Source: Arthrobotrys musiformis
Lineage: Eukaryota > Ascomycota > Orbiliomycetes > Orbiliales > Orbiliaceae
DNA: 64,000 nt
NCBI GenBank assembly: GCA_036971715.1
Contig: JAVHJL010000002.1
Span: 3,752,501 to 3,816,500, forward strand
Reading direction: 5' to 3'
The position numbers and the translations under genes are program-made. The notes under the pieces were generated by a model. That model was not told the origin of the DNA. It ran no database searches and saw only the letters and a list, made by a program, of their open reading frames with translations. Shown here in pieces: positions 43,398 to 55,117 of this stretch. Position 1 is the first letter of the stretch; every line of letters begins with the position of its first letter.

Positions 43398-44736
43398 CTA
43401 GTCCTGCCCTAGTTCCTCCTTTGTCCACCCACCGCCGACTTTTCGACCCTTCCCCACTGCCTGGTCCCGTTTAACGCGACTCCAGAGGCTAACGTTCGGG
43501 TCCCATATAAATTGCCAAATTACATAAGTCCAACTTTTGTGCTGCGGCAAAGGCTCATAAAACTCGGCCGCTATATCCCGAAGCTTCCATAGTCGCGTCC
43601 AGGGAATTGCAGGGAAATCGTGGTGTTCGTTATGGAGCCCCACATTGTAGGTAAAAAAATTTAGAACGCCGTAGTAGCTATATGTTTCTACGGGTAGGAC
43701 ATCAGATGGAGACAACCTTGAGGAGGGCTCTTTGATTTTTTCAAAAACGTACTACAAGTGCGGCAAACCTTAGTATTGAGTGGGAGCGCAGCAAGGATAC
43801 ACGGTTCTGTTATCGTGGAATATAAACTTACATGTTCGGCGATGAAGTGTCCAGCGCACGGATGAAGGCTCCCTGCCAAAAAGCTACTCCAAAAAAAGTA
43901 CCATAGAACATTCCATCCTGCAAACTTTACGAAAGCTGCATCGACTGCAATCTGGACAATGACATTCAGGAGGTGAATCCAGGTAAAGGGGATTCGGTAT
44001 ATAGCCATCGGCCGCAAAGCGTAGAAGAATATCTGAAATGTAGCGAAAAAAGCCTTCCCCAGCACGGAGTTGAGGAAAACGGCTTCTAACGTAGTGGGCA
44101 AATCGACATCGAGGCCTTCTACCCCAAGCGATTTGTGGTGGGTGAGATGGTATGGCTAGGGTACTTATTTAGTCATTTCTTTTTCGATTGCTTTCTAGTA
44201 AGAAAGCTGTCAACATACCCGAAATGAAGCGCTATATGGTATCCCGATGGGGAGGTTCGCGAGAATGGCAAGTAGCCTGTTCGCCAATGGCTTTTTAAAT
44301 GCAAGGTTGTGGGATATCTCGTGAATGGCCAGGAATAAATTCTGATTTGCCGTACCCCCAACCACGTAAGCGGTTAGGAGGAATTTCCAGGAGAATATAG
44401 GCGTGTCCTTAAGTAAGAAAGCACAGAGAAACTGAACTATAACCACGAAAGCAACTACGTATTTCGTGAGAGGCTCGGGACCGCATAGTTTCGTGACCTT
44501 GAAAGTTAAAGGCTTAGGACACGATCCACCGACGTAATAGATAAAAGTCTGCACTATACCTCGGGGTGAGCTTTGATGATCAATTGCCGGCGAGTTCTGT
44601 GAGGTTCCTCTTGGTATGTCCACAGCCAGTCGTGAAGCTGGGTATCAGTCTCATTGCGGTCGTAATTCGGACTGAGGGTTTGGCGGGCAGGACTGCTGGT
44701 TTTCTGCTTCCTTGATACGACGACGGTCTTCTGCAT
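43398..44736 (-). CDS. dsd1: Sphingolipid delta-4 desaturase (DES/Dsd1) with an apparent 1-nt frameshift
   Basis: Four exons, 44736-44560, 44497-44219, 44156-43832, 43751-43398. The N-terminal lipid-desaturase segment (LHDWLWTYQEEPHRTRRQLI, KAHPEV/TKLCGPEP) is followed by membrane helices and the three histidine boxes: AIHEISHN, HLTHHK and LHNEHHD. The family desaturates dihydroceramide to ceramide in the ER. In exon 3 the frame breaks at 44100-44103: the sequence gives GAT TTT GCC where relatives require GAT TTG CCC (DLPT), so a T4 run has one T too many. Without it the protein would be 377 residues, normal for the family. No splice site explains the break. Confidence 0.85.
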
Positions 44737-45544
44737 GGTGGGCTCCTCGGTGGATCTCTATACGTTCCCCTAGCTGGTGAGCGTTTTAGCAATTCCAATG
44801 CTGTCACCCGAGGGAGAATAAATACTTCTCGTTTTAGATCCGTGATGTGGCTTCTAGCCTCTTAGGAAAACAGAACCGGTGTTTTTAGCGGGATTCCAAT
44901 GCAATGCTTGGTGCTGGGGAGTGCGAAATTCCTACTCTACGCTTTCTGGCCTGAGTATCTCGATTCAGTTTTTTGTAACGTCCTTGGTCTCGGCCGTCCG
45001 GTGTGCGAACCGAACTTGGGTCTACGTAGCCTTTTGGATGGATTGGTGTTCGAGTGGGCGCATCCTCGTCGCTACATGACCTGATTTGAACAGGAGAAGC
45101 TTTACCAAAATCCCAGCTCCAGAAATTACGGGCTTGGCAGCACCAACAGCAGATTAGCTACGGAGCTAGTAATTTATTTGAGGAGCTTTGGGTTGTATGC
45201 ACATGTGCTTGATTGAGGGCTAGTTTTAGCAGCTTATACTGCGTTACGGGATTTGGTCTACAGGTATCTGGCGCCTAGAGGCATATGGCATCTCAAATAA
45301 CTACTTAAGTACTTACCTACCTCCTTACTTACTTAAATAAACTTAGGTAATCAAGTAAGTCAAGGTCGGGCGGAAATTTGGTGTATCGACTACAACCATG
45401 AAAATCGCAGGTATAAAAGAACCAAAAAAAAAAAAAAAAAAAAAAAAAGAAAGAAAGAAAGAAATAAGAGAAGGGAAGAACAGGATGTGTTTTTATGGTC
45501 CGGGCACCATATTATCCGTCAAGCAAGTATCTTCCAAACTTCAA
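44737..45544. other. Spacer between desaturase and MetAP2
   Basis: No gene seen. It has a cluster of ACTTAAGTACTTACC words (45302-45360) and an A26 run (45423-45448) followed by GAAA repeats. Confidence 0.5.
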
Positions 45545-47551
45545 TCAATAGTCGTCCCCACGGGACACCACCTCTTTACAAGTCGGCCGCAGAAGAATTG
45601 TCTAAAAGGGTGATAATTAATTTAAACCAGGCATCTATATTGGTTAGGGACGCGGGTGGAAGAAACTCACATGTTCGTACTGAGCCGTGTAGGATCCTTT
45701 AATATCACAGAGAGGCGGGTATGCTTCCACCACACCACTCGTTACGAGGTTATTCAGGCCAAGTAGGTAGCGTTCTTGCCCAAGCCGATCAAGGTACCTT
45801 CGGCAAAATGGAAGCGTACCAAAGTTCTTGTTGATGACACTCAACAAGGATTTAGCGGACGGTAGCCTCAAAGGAATGGTGCTGGTGTCAATGTCCGATC
45901 TTTTGGCATAATGTGAAACCTCGAGCTAGATATCCGGTCGTGGTTAGCAAAAATAGCCTCCTTGTGAAAGTCAGATTAATCCAGGCCTTATCCTAGGAAA
46001 TGAGCGTACATCGTCATGGACCAAACCACGGCCTGTGCTACCAAATGTTTCAATCGCGAATACCTCGCCTGTACACGAACTAGAATCAATAAAGGGCTCC
46101 TAAATGTAAATACACTCCGAGCAGATTCAGTCGACTTGCCTTCTTCCATCTTCGTTTGATCACCGCCTTTCACGATTGGGACGCTCTTTCCGCCGTGTAT
46201 TTGATACGGGTTGATACTGTGTCCGTTGAGATTTCGGATGGCTTTGACAGGATATGTTACACCCCCGATCTCAACTTCATAACTCTCCATTACTTCTTGG
46301 ATGGCGGACCCAATGTCACAAACCCTCACATCGATGCCAGCTTCCTAGTGCATGTTAGTAGATGTCTTGTTTCCCATAGAGAATTGGTGATACGGGGGAT
46401 AGTGGGCGAGAGAGCGTGGAACGGACAGAATAAAAAATTTAACATACCCTTACTCCAGTGTCAGTTGCATCCTTTACAGCGGCCAAAAGGTTGTCGTAGG
46501 TTGGATCAAATGCAACGGTAAAAGCGCTGTCAACAATTCTCCCGTTCACATGGACTCCGAAATCGACCTTCATGACATCCCTCTCTCCGACAACTTGTGG
46601 AGAAAAGGCGTTAGTCCAGCCCTTCCCTTACGCGCCGCCCATTTGATCCTCAATAAGGTGTCCTTACTCATTTTGTTCCCAGCGTTTGGGGTATAGTGCG
46701 CAGCACAGTTGTTGATGGATAGCCCTGTCGGGAAACCCATACCCGCAATGAGGCCATCTCCTTCTGTCAGTCCATCGTGCCCAGAAAGCGCTCTCACCGA
46801 ATCTTCAATGTTATTCGCGATTTCCGTCAGGGTCATGCCGGGTTTGATCATCTTTTTAGCGTATTGCCGAACCTGACGGTGGATCTCAGCGCCCTTGCGA
46901 AAGTCTTGATGGGAATCGTTATTCATCCTATCAAGATGCCGTTTTTCTTCGCTAGTCGTCCGCGACAAATTATCATTGTATTCGACACATTCGCCTTCGG
47001 GGTATACCCCATTCGAGAACAGGTTTGAGAGGGGAACTCGAGGAGGGTCCGATTGGGTGGTTGGGATGGGGGTAGCCTTCTTCTTGGATTTCTTCTTCTT
47101 CTTCTTCTTCTTCTTCTTCTCGGTTGTACCGGTCTCTGCTTCAGTTGCCACGGAACCAATTGGTAGAATGCTTGGTTAGCAAAGCCCATTACTTAATATC
47201 GGTATCGTCAATCGCATCTTTACCGCGAGGACCATAAACGAAACGAAACGAAACGTGCAGCTAATTTGTCTTTCGTACCTCCATTGCCGATACCCACTGG
47301 ATCCTCGGGTTCATCCTCGGACTCGGCGACGTTGCCCTCGGTCTCGATATCCTCAAGCTTGGTTTTGGAAAGTTCTTTGGATAGAAGTCCTTCTGAATCA
47401 TCAGTGGCTCTGGTGCCGGCGGCTAAACATGGAAGTGTAATTCGAGTATTTTAGTCTCTCGTATCGACGTATGTGTAGGTAGATAGAGAGTGAGATAGTG
47501 GGGGGGTAGTTTTTGGATACCTTGCTGAGCCTCAGTATCGATATCGGGCAT
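45545..47551 (-). CDS. map2: Methionine aminopeptidase type 2
   Basis: Eight exons, 47551-47521, 47422-47279, 47138-46668, 46593-46448, 46344-46140, 46068-46010, 45925-45671, 45601-45545; 455 residues, phases close. The N-terminus is acidic, then has a poly-Lys block encoded by (AAG)n, the ribosome-associating arm of type 2 enzymes. The pita-bread fold carries NNCAAHYTPNAG (substrate His), VMKVDFGVHVNGRIVDSAF (two metal Asp), LNGHSINPYQIHGG (metal His), EVFAIETFGSTG (metal Glu) and QYEHTILL (last Glu, split by intron 7). It removes the initiator Met from nascent proteins. Intron 5 uses a GC donor (AG|GCAAGT). Divergent from porin over about 700 bp. Confidence 0.95.
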
Positions 47552-48255
47552 GATTCAAAATCGGCTCGAGATCGAATAGGTATGTATGTTAAAACTCGAT
47601 TGTGTCCCTAAGCTAATGCAGCTACCTCCATAGATACGTAGATACTTATATACCTAGATGTGTGTACGGTACCTGGCTGTCAAGTTACCGTTCCCTCAAA
47701 TATTAGCAACGCTTGTGACTAAGTCCTTAGGAAGGCGGCTTGGTCTTGTTTGTGCTCACCGTAGGAGGCACCTACTTGGTAAGTAAGTAGGTAAGTAAGT
47801 AAGTATACCTGGTAGTAAGAGATGCATGCAATGCAATATTAATTCTGTATGAAGTGCTAGTGGTAATTATAACGTTCAGTTAATTATAATTCTGGTGGCC
47901 CGGATGACCGAATCAGGTAAGGTTAAGGTTCCCCCGCCCCGGCAAATGTAATAAAAAAAAATCTAACACCACACCCCCACCAACCAATCAGCCCACCTGC
48001 CATTGCATTGCTATTACCGTCCTGTACCTTACCTGACCTGACCTCACCTACCTTCTCTTCTCCCTCGGCTCTTCCCTCATCTTCTTCCCTCTTTCTCTTT
48101 CATAAACCCTCAAATCATTCCTACAACCACCCCCCCTCGAGTGAGTCTCTAGAACCCCCCCCACTTCCCCATAGTATACCTCAATCAATTGATCGATCGG
48201 ATCCACTAATAACCATCAGGTCTTCTCACCAACCACCCCAACTACATCTATCAAA
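47552..48255. other. Divergent spacer MetAP2 / porin
   Basis: The spacer has TAGGTAAGTAAGTAAGTA words (47775-47806), CCTGACCT repeats (48021-48046) and a pyrimidine-rich leader just 5' of the porin start. No gene. Confidence 0.5.
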
Positions 48256-49542
48256 ATGGCACCTCCTGCTTTTGCCGATATCGCCAAACCTAGCTCAGAT
48301 GTATATTCTATCGAAAACCCGCGCAACAGAAGGCATGCCGCTAATCGATTCCCATCCTGTAGCTTCTGAACAAGGATTTCTACCACACCTCTGCAGGTAA
48401 TCGCTCTGTAGAAAGTCCTATGCCTCTTGGGTGGTCACTGACATGCACCTGACCTCACGTAGCCACCCTCGAAGTAAAGTCGAAAGCACCAAATGGTGTT
48501 GCCTTCACCGTCAAAGGGAAAAGCGACCACAAGAGCGGAATCAGTGGACAGGTTTGTCCCCCACGATCCCTGGATTTATTACATTATATAGTTCTGACCA
48601 TTGCTGAATTTCGCGTAAAAATAAAATAGCTTGAGGCCAAGTATACAGATAAACCTACCGGTATAGACCCCTACCGGGCTATCAAAATCTCTCAGGGGAC
48701 AATTTGTTAATATTGTGTCCCTCGATGGCACGTCCGGCACAGGTCTTACTTTGACACAGGCATGGACTACCTTCAACGCCCTCGACACGAAGGTTGAACT
48801 CGACAATACCATCGCGAATGGCCTCAAGGCTGAAGTCCTCACCCAGTTCCTACCAGCTTCCAAGAACACTGGGGCGAAGTTGAACCTTCACTTCCGTCAA
48901 CCAAACTTCCATGGCAGAGCCTTCTTTGATCTTTTGAAGGGACCCACCTTTAACGGTGACCTTACTGTTGGACACGAAGGGTTCCTTGTTGGCGCCGAGG
49001 TTGGATACGACGTCACCAGTGCTAAAATCACGCGCTACGCTGCTGCTCTAGGGTATTCAGTGCCCGAATACACCGCCGCTATCACCGCAAGCAACAACCT
49101 CAGTGTTTTCTCGGCCAGCTATTACCACAAAGTGAATAGCCAAGTTGAAGCTGGCGCAAAGGCCTCGTGGGATGCGAAAGGTACCTCCGCTGTTGGTCTC
49201 GAAGTCGGAAGCAAATATAAACTCGACTCCCTCGCTTTCGTCAAGGTAAACCTTTGCTCCCAAATAACCACCCAGTGTCATGTTTTCCTGGCGTATCTAA
49301 CGTTTCGCGGATGTAGGCCAAAATAAACAACACAGGCATTGCGGCTCTGGCCTACAATCAAGTTTTAAGACCTGGTGTTACAATTGGTCTGGGTGTTTCG
49401 ATCGACACCCAACGACTCAACGAGTCTGCCCATAAGGTAAACCCTCTCCACTCTGAAAAAAGAGCAAGAAAAACGTGTAGCACTCTTGGCTAACGGGTGT
49501 GGAAATACGTAGTTCGGTGCATCTTTCACCTTCGAGGGTTAG
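48256..49542 (+). CDS. por1: Mitochondrial outer-membrane porin (VDAC)
   Basis: Seven exons, 48256-48300, 48363-48396, 48463-48551, 48630-48660, 48743-49245, 49317-49436, 49513-49542; 283 residues, phases close. It starts MAPPAFADIAKPSSDLLNKD (the N-terminal helix), followed by alternating beta strands such as LEVKSKAPNGVAFTVKGK, LTLTQAWTTFNALDTKVEL and DLTVGHEGFLVGAEVGYD, and ends RLNESAHKFGASFTFEG with the C-terminal beta-signal. Length and strands match the 19-stranded VDAC barrel that passes metabolites across the outer membrane. The first four exons are all under 90 nt. Confidence 0.96.
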
Positions 49543-49970
49543 GGGTTAACATATACATACACCCTTTTAACATCACAAGCGGTTTGAAAATTGTTGAAAA
49601 ATTCTCTAGAAAATAACGCGTAGAATCCACCCCCTCCCCCCCTTTTATTTTTTTTGTAAAAACTAAAAGAAATTCGAAAATATATTTCAGAGTCCGGCCT
49701 GTCGCGCCGCAAAAATTGTAACTTCCCTACTGTAGAAAACATTGAAGAGCCAATACCGTACTTGGTTCTCAAACCCGGGAGAACCTGAGATCCGTTCTGT
49801 ACAAAGTATATTTATGTCCATGGGCACGTATACTAAACATGTTGAGTACATATGTGGGTGTGCCTGTGCATTTTCTACAGGTACAGGTCGCCCCGTAAAC
49901 CAGACACAGCACGGGTTCTCGGTACAGGGTATTCACGCTATATCGTCTCGTCGAAAATGATATAAGGGTT
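49543..49970. other. Convergent spacer between porin and J-protein gene
   Basis: 3' UTR sequence of two convergent genes. Includes a C/T tract near 49628-49656. No gene seen. Confidence 0.4.
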
Positions 49971-50846
49971 TCATGAACCAGCCCCCGTTCCGGTTATAAC
50001 CCACCTCCCGAGGACACCAACCAAGAGAATGCAGGTCCCAACCGCAACCACCCTAAAGCAGAAATCCGATAGATCTGAATAGCCAGGTTTGCTACCGGGC
50101 TTTTGGTGCGCCCCTGTGCCTCTTTTAAACCGTTCTTGGTAGACATAGTGCTGTCGGTACCTTTCATCCATGTTAAACCGGGGAGGAAAAGGCGTACTGG
50201 TCTGAGCACCAGACTTGTTGTGTCCGTCGCGATAGTACGACGGGGGTGGACCTTGTGGGCTCACTGGCCTTCTCGATAGTCCGCCCGCTTCACGTCCACC
50301 AACCGGGCCACGTTGGCTGTAACGGCGCCGGTCGCTCCGTGATTGGGACGCCTTTAAGGAACCATCGTATGATGCTTTAGAGACAGGGTCCGAGAGAACC
50401 CTGTAAGCATGAGATATCTCGATAAACCGGTCATTTGATGTTGGGTCGCCCTGGTTTCTGTCGGGATGATGGAGCTTGGAAAGCTCGTAATATTTCCTAT
50501 GTATCTAAAATATTAGATATAGCCCTCAAATAGTGTACACCGAACTGGATTCAAAACACGATCCCGATGGAGCATACCGCTTAATCTCGGACGTACTAGA
50601 GTATGGGGATAGTCCTAAGGTGTCATAGAGAGACTTCTGATCTGGGTATTGGGAGTTACGATTCTGTTGGTGGGGTGGGGAGCAGTGGTGGATACACCGG
50701 ACCTGCTGGCCACATACAAGGATTTTCGATGCATAGATCGATGGTGGCGAAGGGGCCTCGCTCAGAACATTTCGGGATTTTGTCTGGTGGGGCGGGGGAA
50801 CAAAGCCAATGTTCGGCGGCCATATTCGAAGTCGCGAAGCTGCCAT
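49971..50846 (-). CDS. J-domain protein with C-terminal membrane anchor, probably mitochondrial
   Basis: Two exons, 50846-50578 and 50496-49971; 264 residues, phases close. The first 60 or so residues are basic and Ser/Pro-rich without acidic clusters, resembling a mitochondrial presequence. The J domain follows (SLYDTLGLSPYSSTSEIK, then KYYELSKLHHPDRNQGDP with the HPD triad, and FIEISHAYRVLSD). A Gly/Arg/Ser-rich linker leads to one C-terminal hydrophobic span (VVAVGTCILLVGVLGRWVI). J proteins activate Hsp70; the anchor suggests action at a mitochondrial membrane, as for yeast Jid1-type proteins (inference). Confidence 0.82.
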
Positions 50847-51120
50847 GCCATGGTTTTTGTGCTTCCCCGGCTCGATGTGACGTCGAGCGAGTACGGTACC
50901 TGTATTTGATCACGTGGTGCCAAGTCAAGGCTATAAAAAGGCCACAAGGAAAGGAAGATCATCAAATCTCGCTTTGATTCGACCACCAACAATTGCAACA
51001 GTGCCGCATTAGACCTTTTGTGAAGCAATACATTTACCTCACAGGTACCTAGGGACTTCTCCCGAATCTCGATTCACTGTTGGCAGCTCGGCGTCCATAA
51101 GGGCCATCCTTGCAGCGAAG

Positions 51121-51556
51121 ATGACCAGAGGGAATCAAAGAGAAAAGGCCAGGGAAAAGAATCTCAAGGCACAGGCAGGCCAGGTACGGTGACCTTGATG
51201 TCCCAGCCCTGCGAACAGTATCCTCTAACAATCCCGCTGTTTAGAAGAAGAAAACCGCGGTAGGTCCTAAGGATGGGTTTGGAATAGCCGATGAGCCCGG
51301 CACCCCCTTCTTCTACTCCTCCACCTCCACCATCATCGGCTGACTGTGGAATAGGTCAGCGGATCCGAGTTCCAGCGCCAAAAAGAGGCCACAGCTGAAA
51401 TAATGCGCCAAAAGCAAGCTAAAGGTTCGCCCGGAAAATAATATTTTCCCTTGAAATTGTCACACGACATCTTTGCTAATGCATACTACTCTATTGGCAG
51501 CATTGGCCGATAAACAAGCGAAAGAAAGAGGGGGGTCCTCTAGCAGCAAAACATAA
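51121..51556 (+). CDS. Small SERF/4F5-family protein
   Basis: Four short exons, 51121-51183, 51246-51260 (15 nt), 51355-51424, 51501-51556; 67 residues, phases close. The start MTRGNQREKAREKNLKAQAG is the 4F5 (SERF) signature; it is followed by QKKKTAVSGSEFQRQKEA and a Lys/Gln-rich C-terminus with a final Ser run. These small, highly charged proteins change amyloid aggregation and bind nucleic acid in other organisms. Invisible to single-frame searches because no exon exceeds 70 nt. Divergent from the J-protein gene over 274 bp. Confidence 0.85.
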
Positions 51557-51721
51557 CAATCCACTCGCACCGAGGCGCTTACCCGTTCTTCTGTGACACA
51601 TAATTAGGAGACGTCGAGATTTACAACAGCTGCGCCCTGTGAGAAGAAGCGACCTTCCTAGTTCATGTATTAGAATCCGACGTTGATAGTATTCACAAGC
51701 TTGGTAAACCTTCAAAAACTA

Positions 51722-52860
51722 CTACTTGTCGTAAGAACTCTGGTGTTCTTGATAATTGGAAGCGGGATTCTTTGTTGCAGTAATGGCATCGATGAGATTC
51801 GAAGTAAACTTGAATGCCTCGTCGTTGATAGAGTTGAGATTGACACGTTCCAATACTTGACTTTTTGTTTCTTCAAGCTGGCTCGCAACGTTTCGGCGGT
51901 TCGCCGCCTCCGCTTTCCAAAATTCAGAAACACTATTCAAGCTTGATTCGTTTCTTGTGGTTGTACTCTTCACGAAGAGACTGGTCCGGACGTGGCTTAG
52001 TCCAACATCCAGGGATTTCGACAAAACTTCAATCTTCTCCAAATCTGAAACCCCGCTAAAACCATACCGCCCAGTGGCAGACAGATACATCATGACTCCC
52101 AGCAGGCAGTCGACACCGGCGATTGCCAGCCCCCTATACGTCAGTAGCCGCCAATGATACCAATCGACACCCTCAAGCGTAGCAGCCTGCGTGTTTTGTA
52201 AAAAGTCATAGTTGTAGAGGAAAACAAATTCCCCAAGAGCTACACCTAACCCGGCCATCGTAGCTGGGACACGGAACGACCTTGCCGCCTTTGAAGATAG
52301 AGATGATGTGACAAATCCAAGAATAGCGATATTGAGAATATGGGGTGTGGCGATTGTTGGAGCGCTGTAGTATAAATAACTGGAAGGGTCCGAAATAGAG
52401 CACCAGGAGCATTCAGTCAAGGGCTTCGGGCCATACGCAGCATAGAGAAGGCGGCCTTCCCTTGTTCTGAGTGTATGTAACAGCATCACATCCTCATCCA
52501 AGAGGCCCTGTAGGCCTTGTCGCAACCGTAGATTTTCGACTCTACGCAGAAGAACATCGTTAGAGGTCAGAAGGAGTCGGGTTCCAGTGGCCACGATGAG
52601 GTTCTCGCTTTGGAAGTAAGAAGACGAAGAAGCGATGGCGAGAAATACGGCCACAGTGAGAACATTCAGACCGAATCTTGACCGAGAGTCGAGAGCTCGC
52701 GTAGATACCGTCCGCACATTCACAGACCGGATAATCGCGATAAATTTGGGGATGAGGATTGGCCCAAAGAGGAACACGGCTGTCTGGACTCTGAGGGATA
52801 GTTAGCACCCCAGTACACCCCACATCTCGTCGGTGGAACTTACGTCGCCCACGAAACCAT
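51722..52860 (-). CDS. Conserved-looking multi-span membrane protein of unknown function
   Basis: Two exons, 52860-52844 (17 nt, MVSWA plus two bases) and 52790-51722; 361 residues, phase closes at AC|A. The N-terminal span (VQTAVFLFGPILIPKFIAI) and a second (LNVLTVAVFLAIASSS) precede a soluble loop with YAAYGPKPLTECSWCSISD, a paired-cysteine motif. Further spans follow (HILNIAILGFVTSSL, VALGEFVFLYNYDF, GLAIAGVDCLLGVMMYLS). The C-terminal 100 residues are polar and helical. I do not recognise a named family, though the YGPKPLTEC motif feels common to Pezizomycotina proteins. Its short spacer to the SERF gene (165 bp) suggests convergent 3' ends. Confidence 0.75.
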
Positions 52861-53355
52861 TTCTTATGCCGCTGCCGCCGCTCCTCGGTCCGCTTCTGGT
52901 GTTTTAAGGGACTACCTAAATTTCCGGGTGGGGTATGATGTAAATTCCTAGGTCTGTATGTAGGTCTTCGGGAGTGAGATGCATAAGTTCATATGTATAT
53001 ATGCAGGATGTCCAAGAACCAATGGGATACGCAAAGTCGGGAGTACTGAGTTAGCGTGTCCTTTTTTGCCATGTCGTCATAAAAAAAAAAAGAAAAGGAC
53101 GACTGGTTTTGTATGAGGGATAAAATAATAATAATAATTAAAAAAAAAAAAAACCACTTACTGAAGTCCCGATTTGAGTTGCCTTGCAGCTCAACCGAAG
53201 AAAACACACCAGTGCCGTGCTGGTCAAGAACCACAATGTAAGTTTTATCGTGATCCGTTCCCCTACACTCTTCTGACTTCAGTACTCAGTGCTAGGCACG
53301 ATTAGGTTTCTGATTTTAGTCACTTCACCAGACAGAATTTCTGGACCCCAATGCA
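52861..53355. other. Divergent spacer to the choline-phosphate cytidylyltransferase gene
   Basis: Contains A-rich tracts (53080-53094, 53139-53152) and an AATAAT run (53125-53137). No gene. Confidence 0.4.
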
Positions 53356-54486
53356 ATGGCCGACCCAATATACCCGAACGGTCCATCGAAGCGACAGGAA
53401 CCTGAGCGGTGGGATAATGCTGATGAACCAGACGCAAAGAAGCTCAAAGGGGACAATCCAGATACTTCGAGCACAGATGGATCCGACACCAAGTTCAAAT
53501 TAGCCTCTGAGAAAGAAGGGATCCCGCCGCCTCAAAATGGCCAGAACCTAGTCCCCAAGGGCTACAGCATGAATCCACCTCCAACAGACCGTGCAGTTCG
53601 AGTCTATGCCGACGGGGTTTTTGATCTTTTCCATCTAGGGTCAGCATGATTTTTTGATAGCGTATTTTTTTTAGAGCGGTCAATCTGACACTAGTATAGG
53701 CATATGCGACAGCTCGAACAGGCCAAGAAGGCCTTCCCTAACACCTACCTCCTTGTCGGTATCCCGAACGATTTAGAAACCCACAAACGAAAAGGCCTAA
53801 CTGTTCTTACCGACAAAGAAAGGGCAGAGACATTACGGCACTGCAAGTGGGTAGATGAAGTCATTGAAGACGCCCCTTGGATAGTAACGCCTGGGTTTTT
53901 GGAGAAACATGCTATCGATTATGTTGCGCATGATGATGAGCCATACGCCGGGGCAGACACCGATGATATATATAAACCTTGTAAGGAAGCGGGGAAGTTT
54001 CTCGTCACCCAGCGGACAGAAGGGATCTCTACAACATACATCATCACAAAGTCTGTTACCTTTCTGAAGGCTCATTGCGTTCTAAGCCCCAAAGCTAATA
54101 TATCTGGAATACGCAGAATAGTGCGAGACTATGACAAATATATCACAAGGCAATTGAGAAGAGGCACACCACGACAAGACCTCAATGTGTCATGGCTAAA
54201 GAAAAACGAACTCGACATAAAGCGGCATGCAGTGGAACTCCGAGATTCCATCAAAACAAATTGGACAACTACTGGCAGAGAACTACGCGGTGAAATCGGG
54301 AAATTTTGGTCTCCACAGCCACAGAATCTCCCAGCACTCTCGATCCCTGACAACGCTGTCAACTCCGGAATTGGGCAGATTGACATTGGGCGTTCTGCAT
54401 CTCCGCACACAGATTTTGCAACTGGATACTCTCTGGGGTTAATAGGGGGTGTTCGATCCTGGGTACTCCCGCTGTTGCTACCATAA
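53356..54486 (+). CDS. pct1: Choline-phosphate cytidylyltransferase
   Basis: Three exons, 53356-53639, 53700-54050, 54117-54486; 334 residues, phases close. The catalytic core has VYADGVFDLFHLGHMRQLEQ (HxGH split by intron 1), TYLLVGIPND, KGLTVLTDKERAETLRHCKW, the VAHDDEPYAG loop and VTQRTEGIST. It makes CDP-choline in the Kennedy pathway for phosphatidylcholine. Intron 2 (66 nt, GTCTGT..GCTAAT..CGCAG) is divisible by three and has no stop, so the frame reads straight through. Relatives go directly from IIT-K to IVRDYDKYI, which shows that it is an intron. A basic helical membrane-binding region follows (VSWLKKNELDIKRHAVELRD). Confidence 0.93.
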
Positions 54487-55117
54487 ACTCCAATCGCTCC
54501 AAATATACTGACTTAGGTTATTAGATGCAGGTACGATCAAGCAGTAACCGTGGGTCCAAAGCTCCTTCTGCTGAAAATTCGGATCAGAGCGACGAGGAGG
54601 ACCTCGCAAGGAAACCGCACTCGCCTGCCCGGGAAAAAATGGACCACACAGTATGACATCTGAAACCACCAAAGCTGCGTTCACCCGCTGTCGTCTTGCA
54701 CCTTCCGCCGCGCGATATATCGCGACTCCTTTGAGACTATCCACTTCCTTTCTTCTCCACGCTCTTTTTTTTACTCACAACGGTCCTTTGCATGTCATCG
54801 CATGCTCATAGACGGTGCCATTATGTAATATTGGGCTTCCAAGAGTGCAAATATAAATTTTAGGTGTTATGCGCAAGAAATATGGAATATCTGCGCTATC
54901 ACCTCGCCTTCAAAGAATTGGCAGGCCGTTTCCCAATTCCAGAACTCAGTCGTTTCCCATAAAGCGAATCTGTGCCAAGAGTTTACCAATGTGTTGTGTG
55001 TTAAAAATTCGACTTCGAAGTTTTTTTGTTCTGAAAGTTTTGCTTGGCAATTGTCCTTCATCGTAAAACATCATCTTGAACGACGCCCTTCCAAGTTAAA
55101 TAAACGGACTTCGAGCC
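54487..55117. other. Spacer between PCT1 and the NOP15-like gene
   Basis: A CGCGCGATATATCGCG palindrome near 54711-54726 is the only notable element. No gene. Confidence 0.4.
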
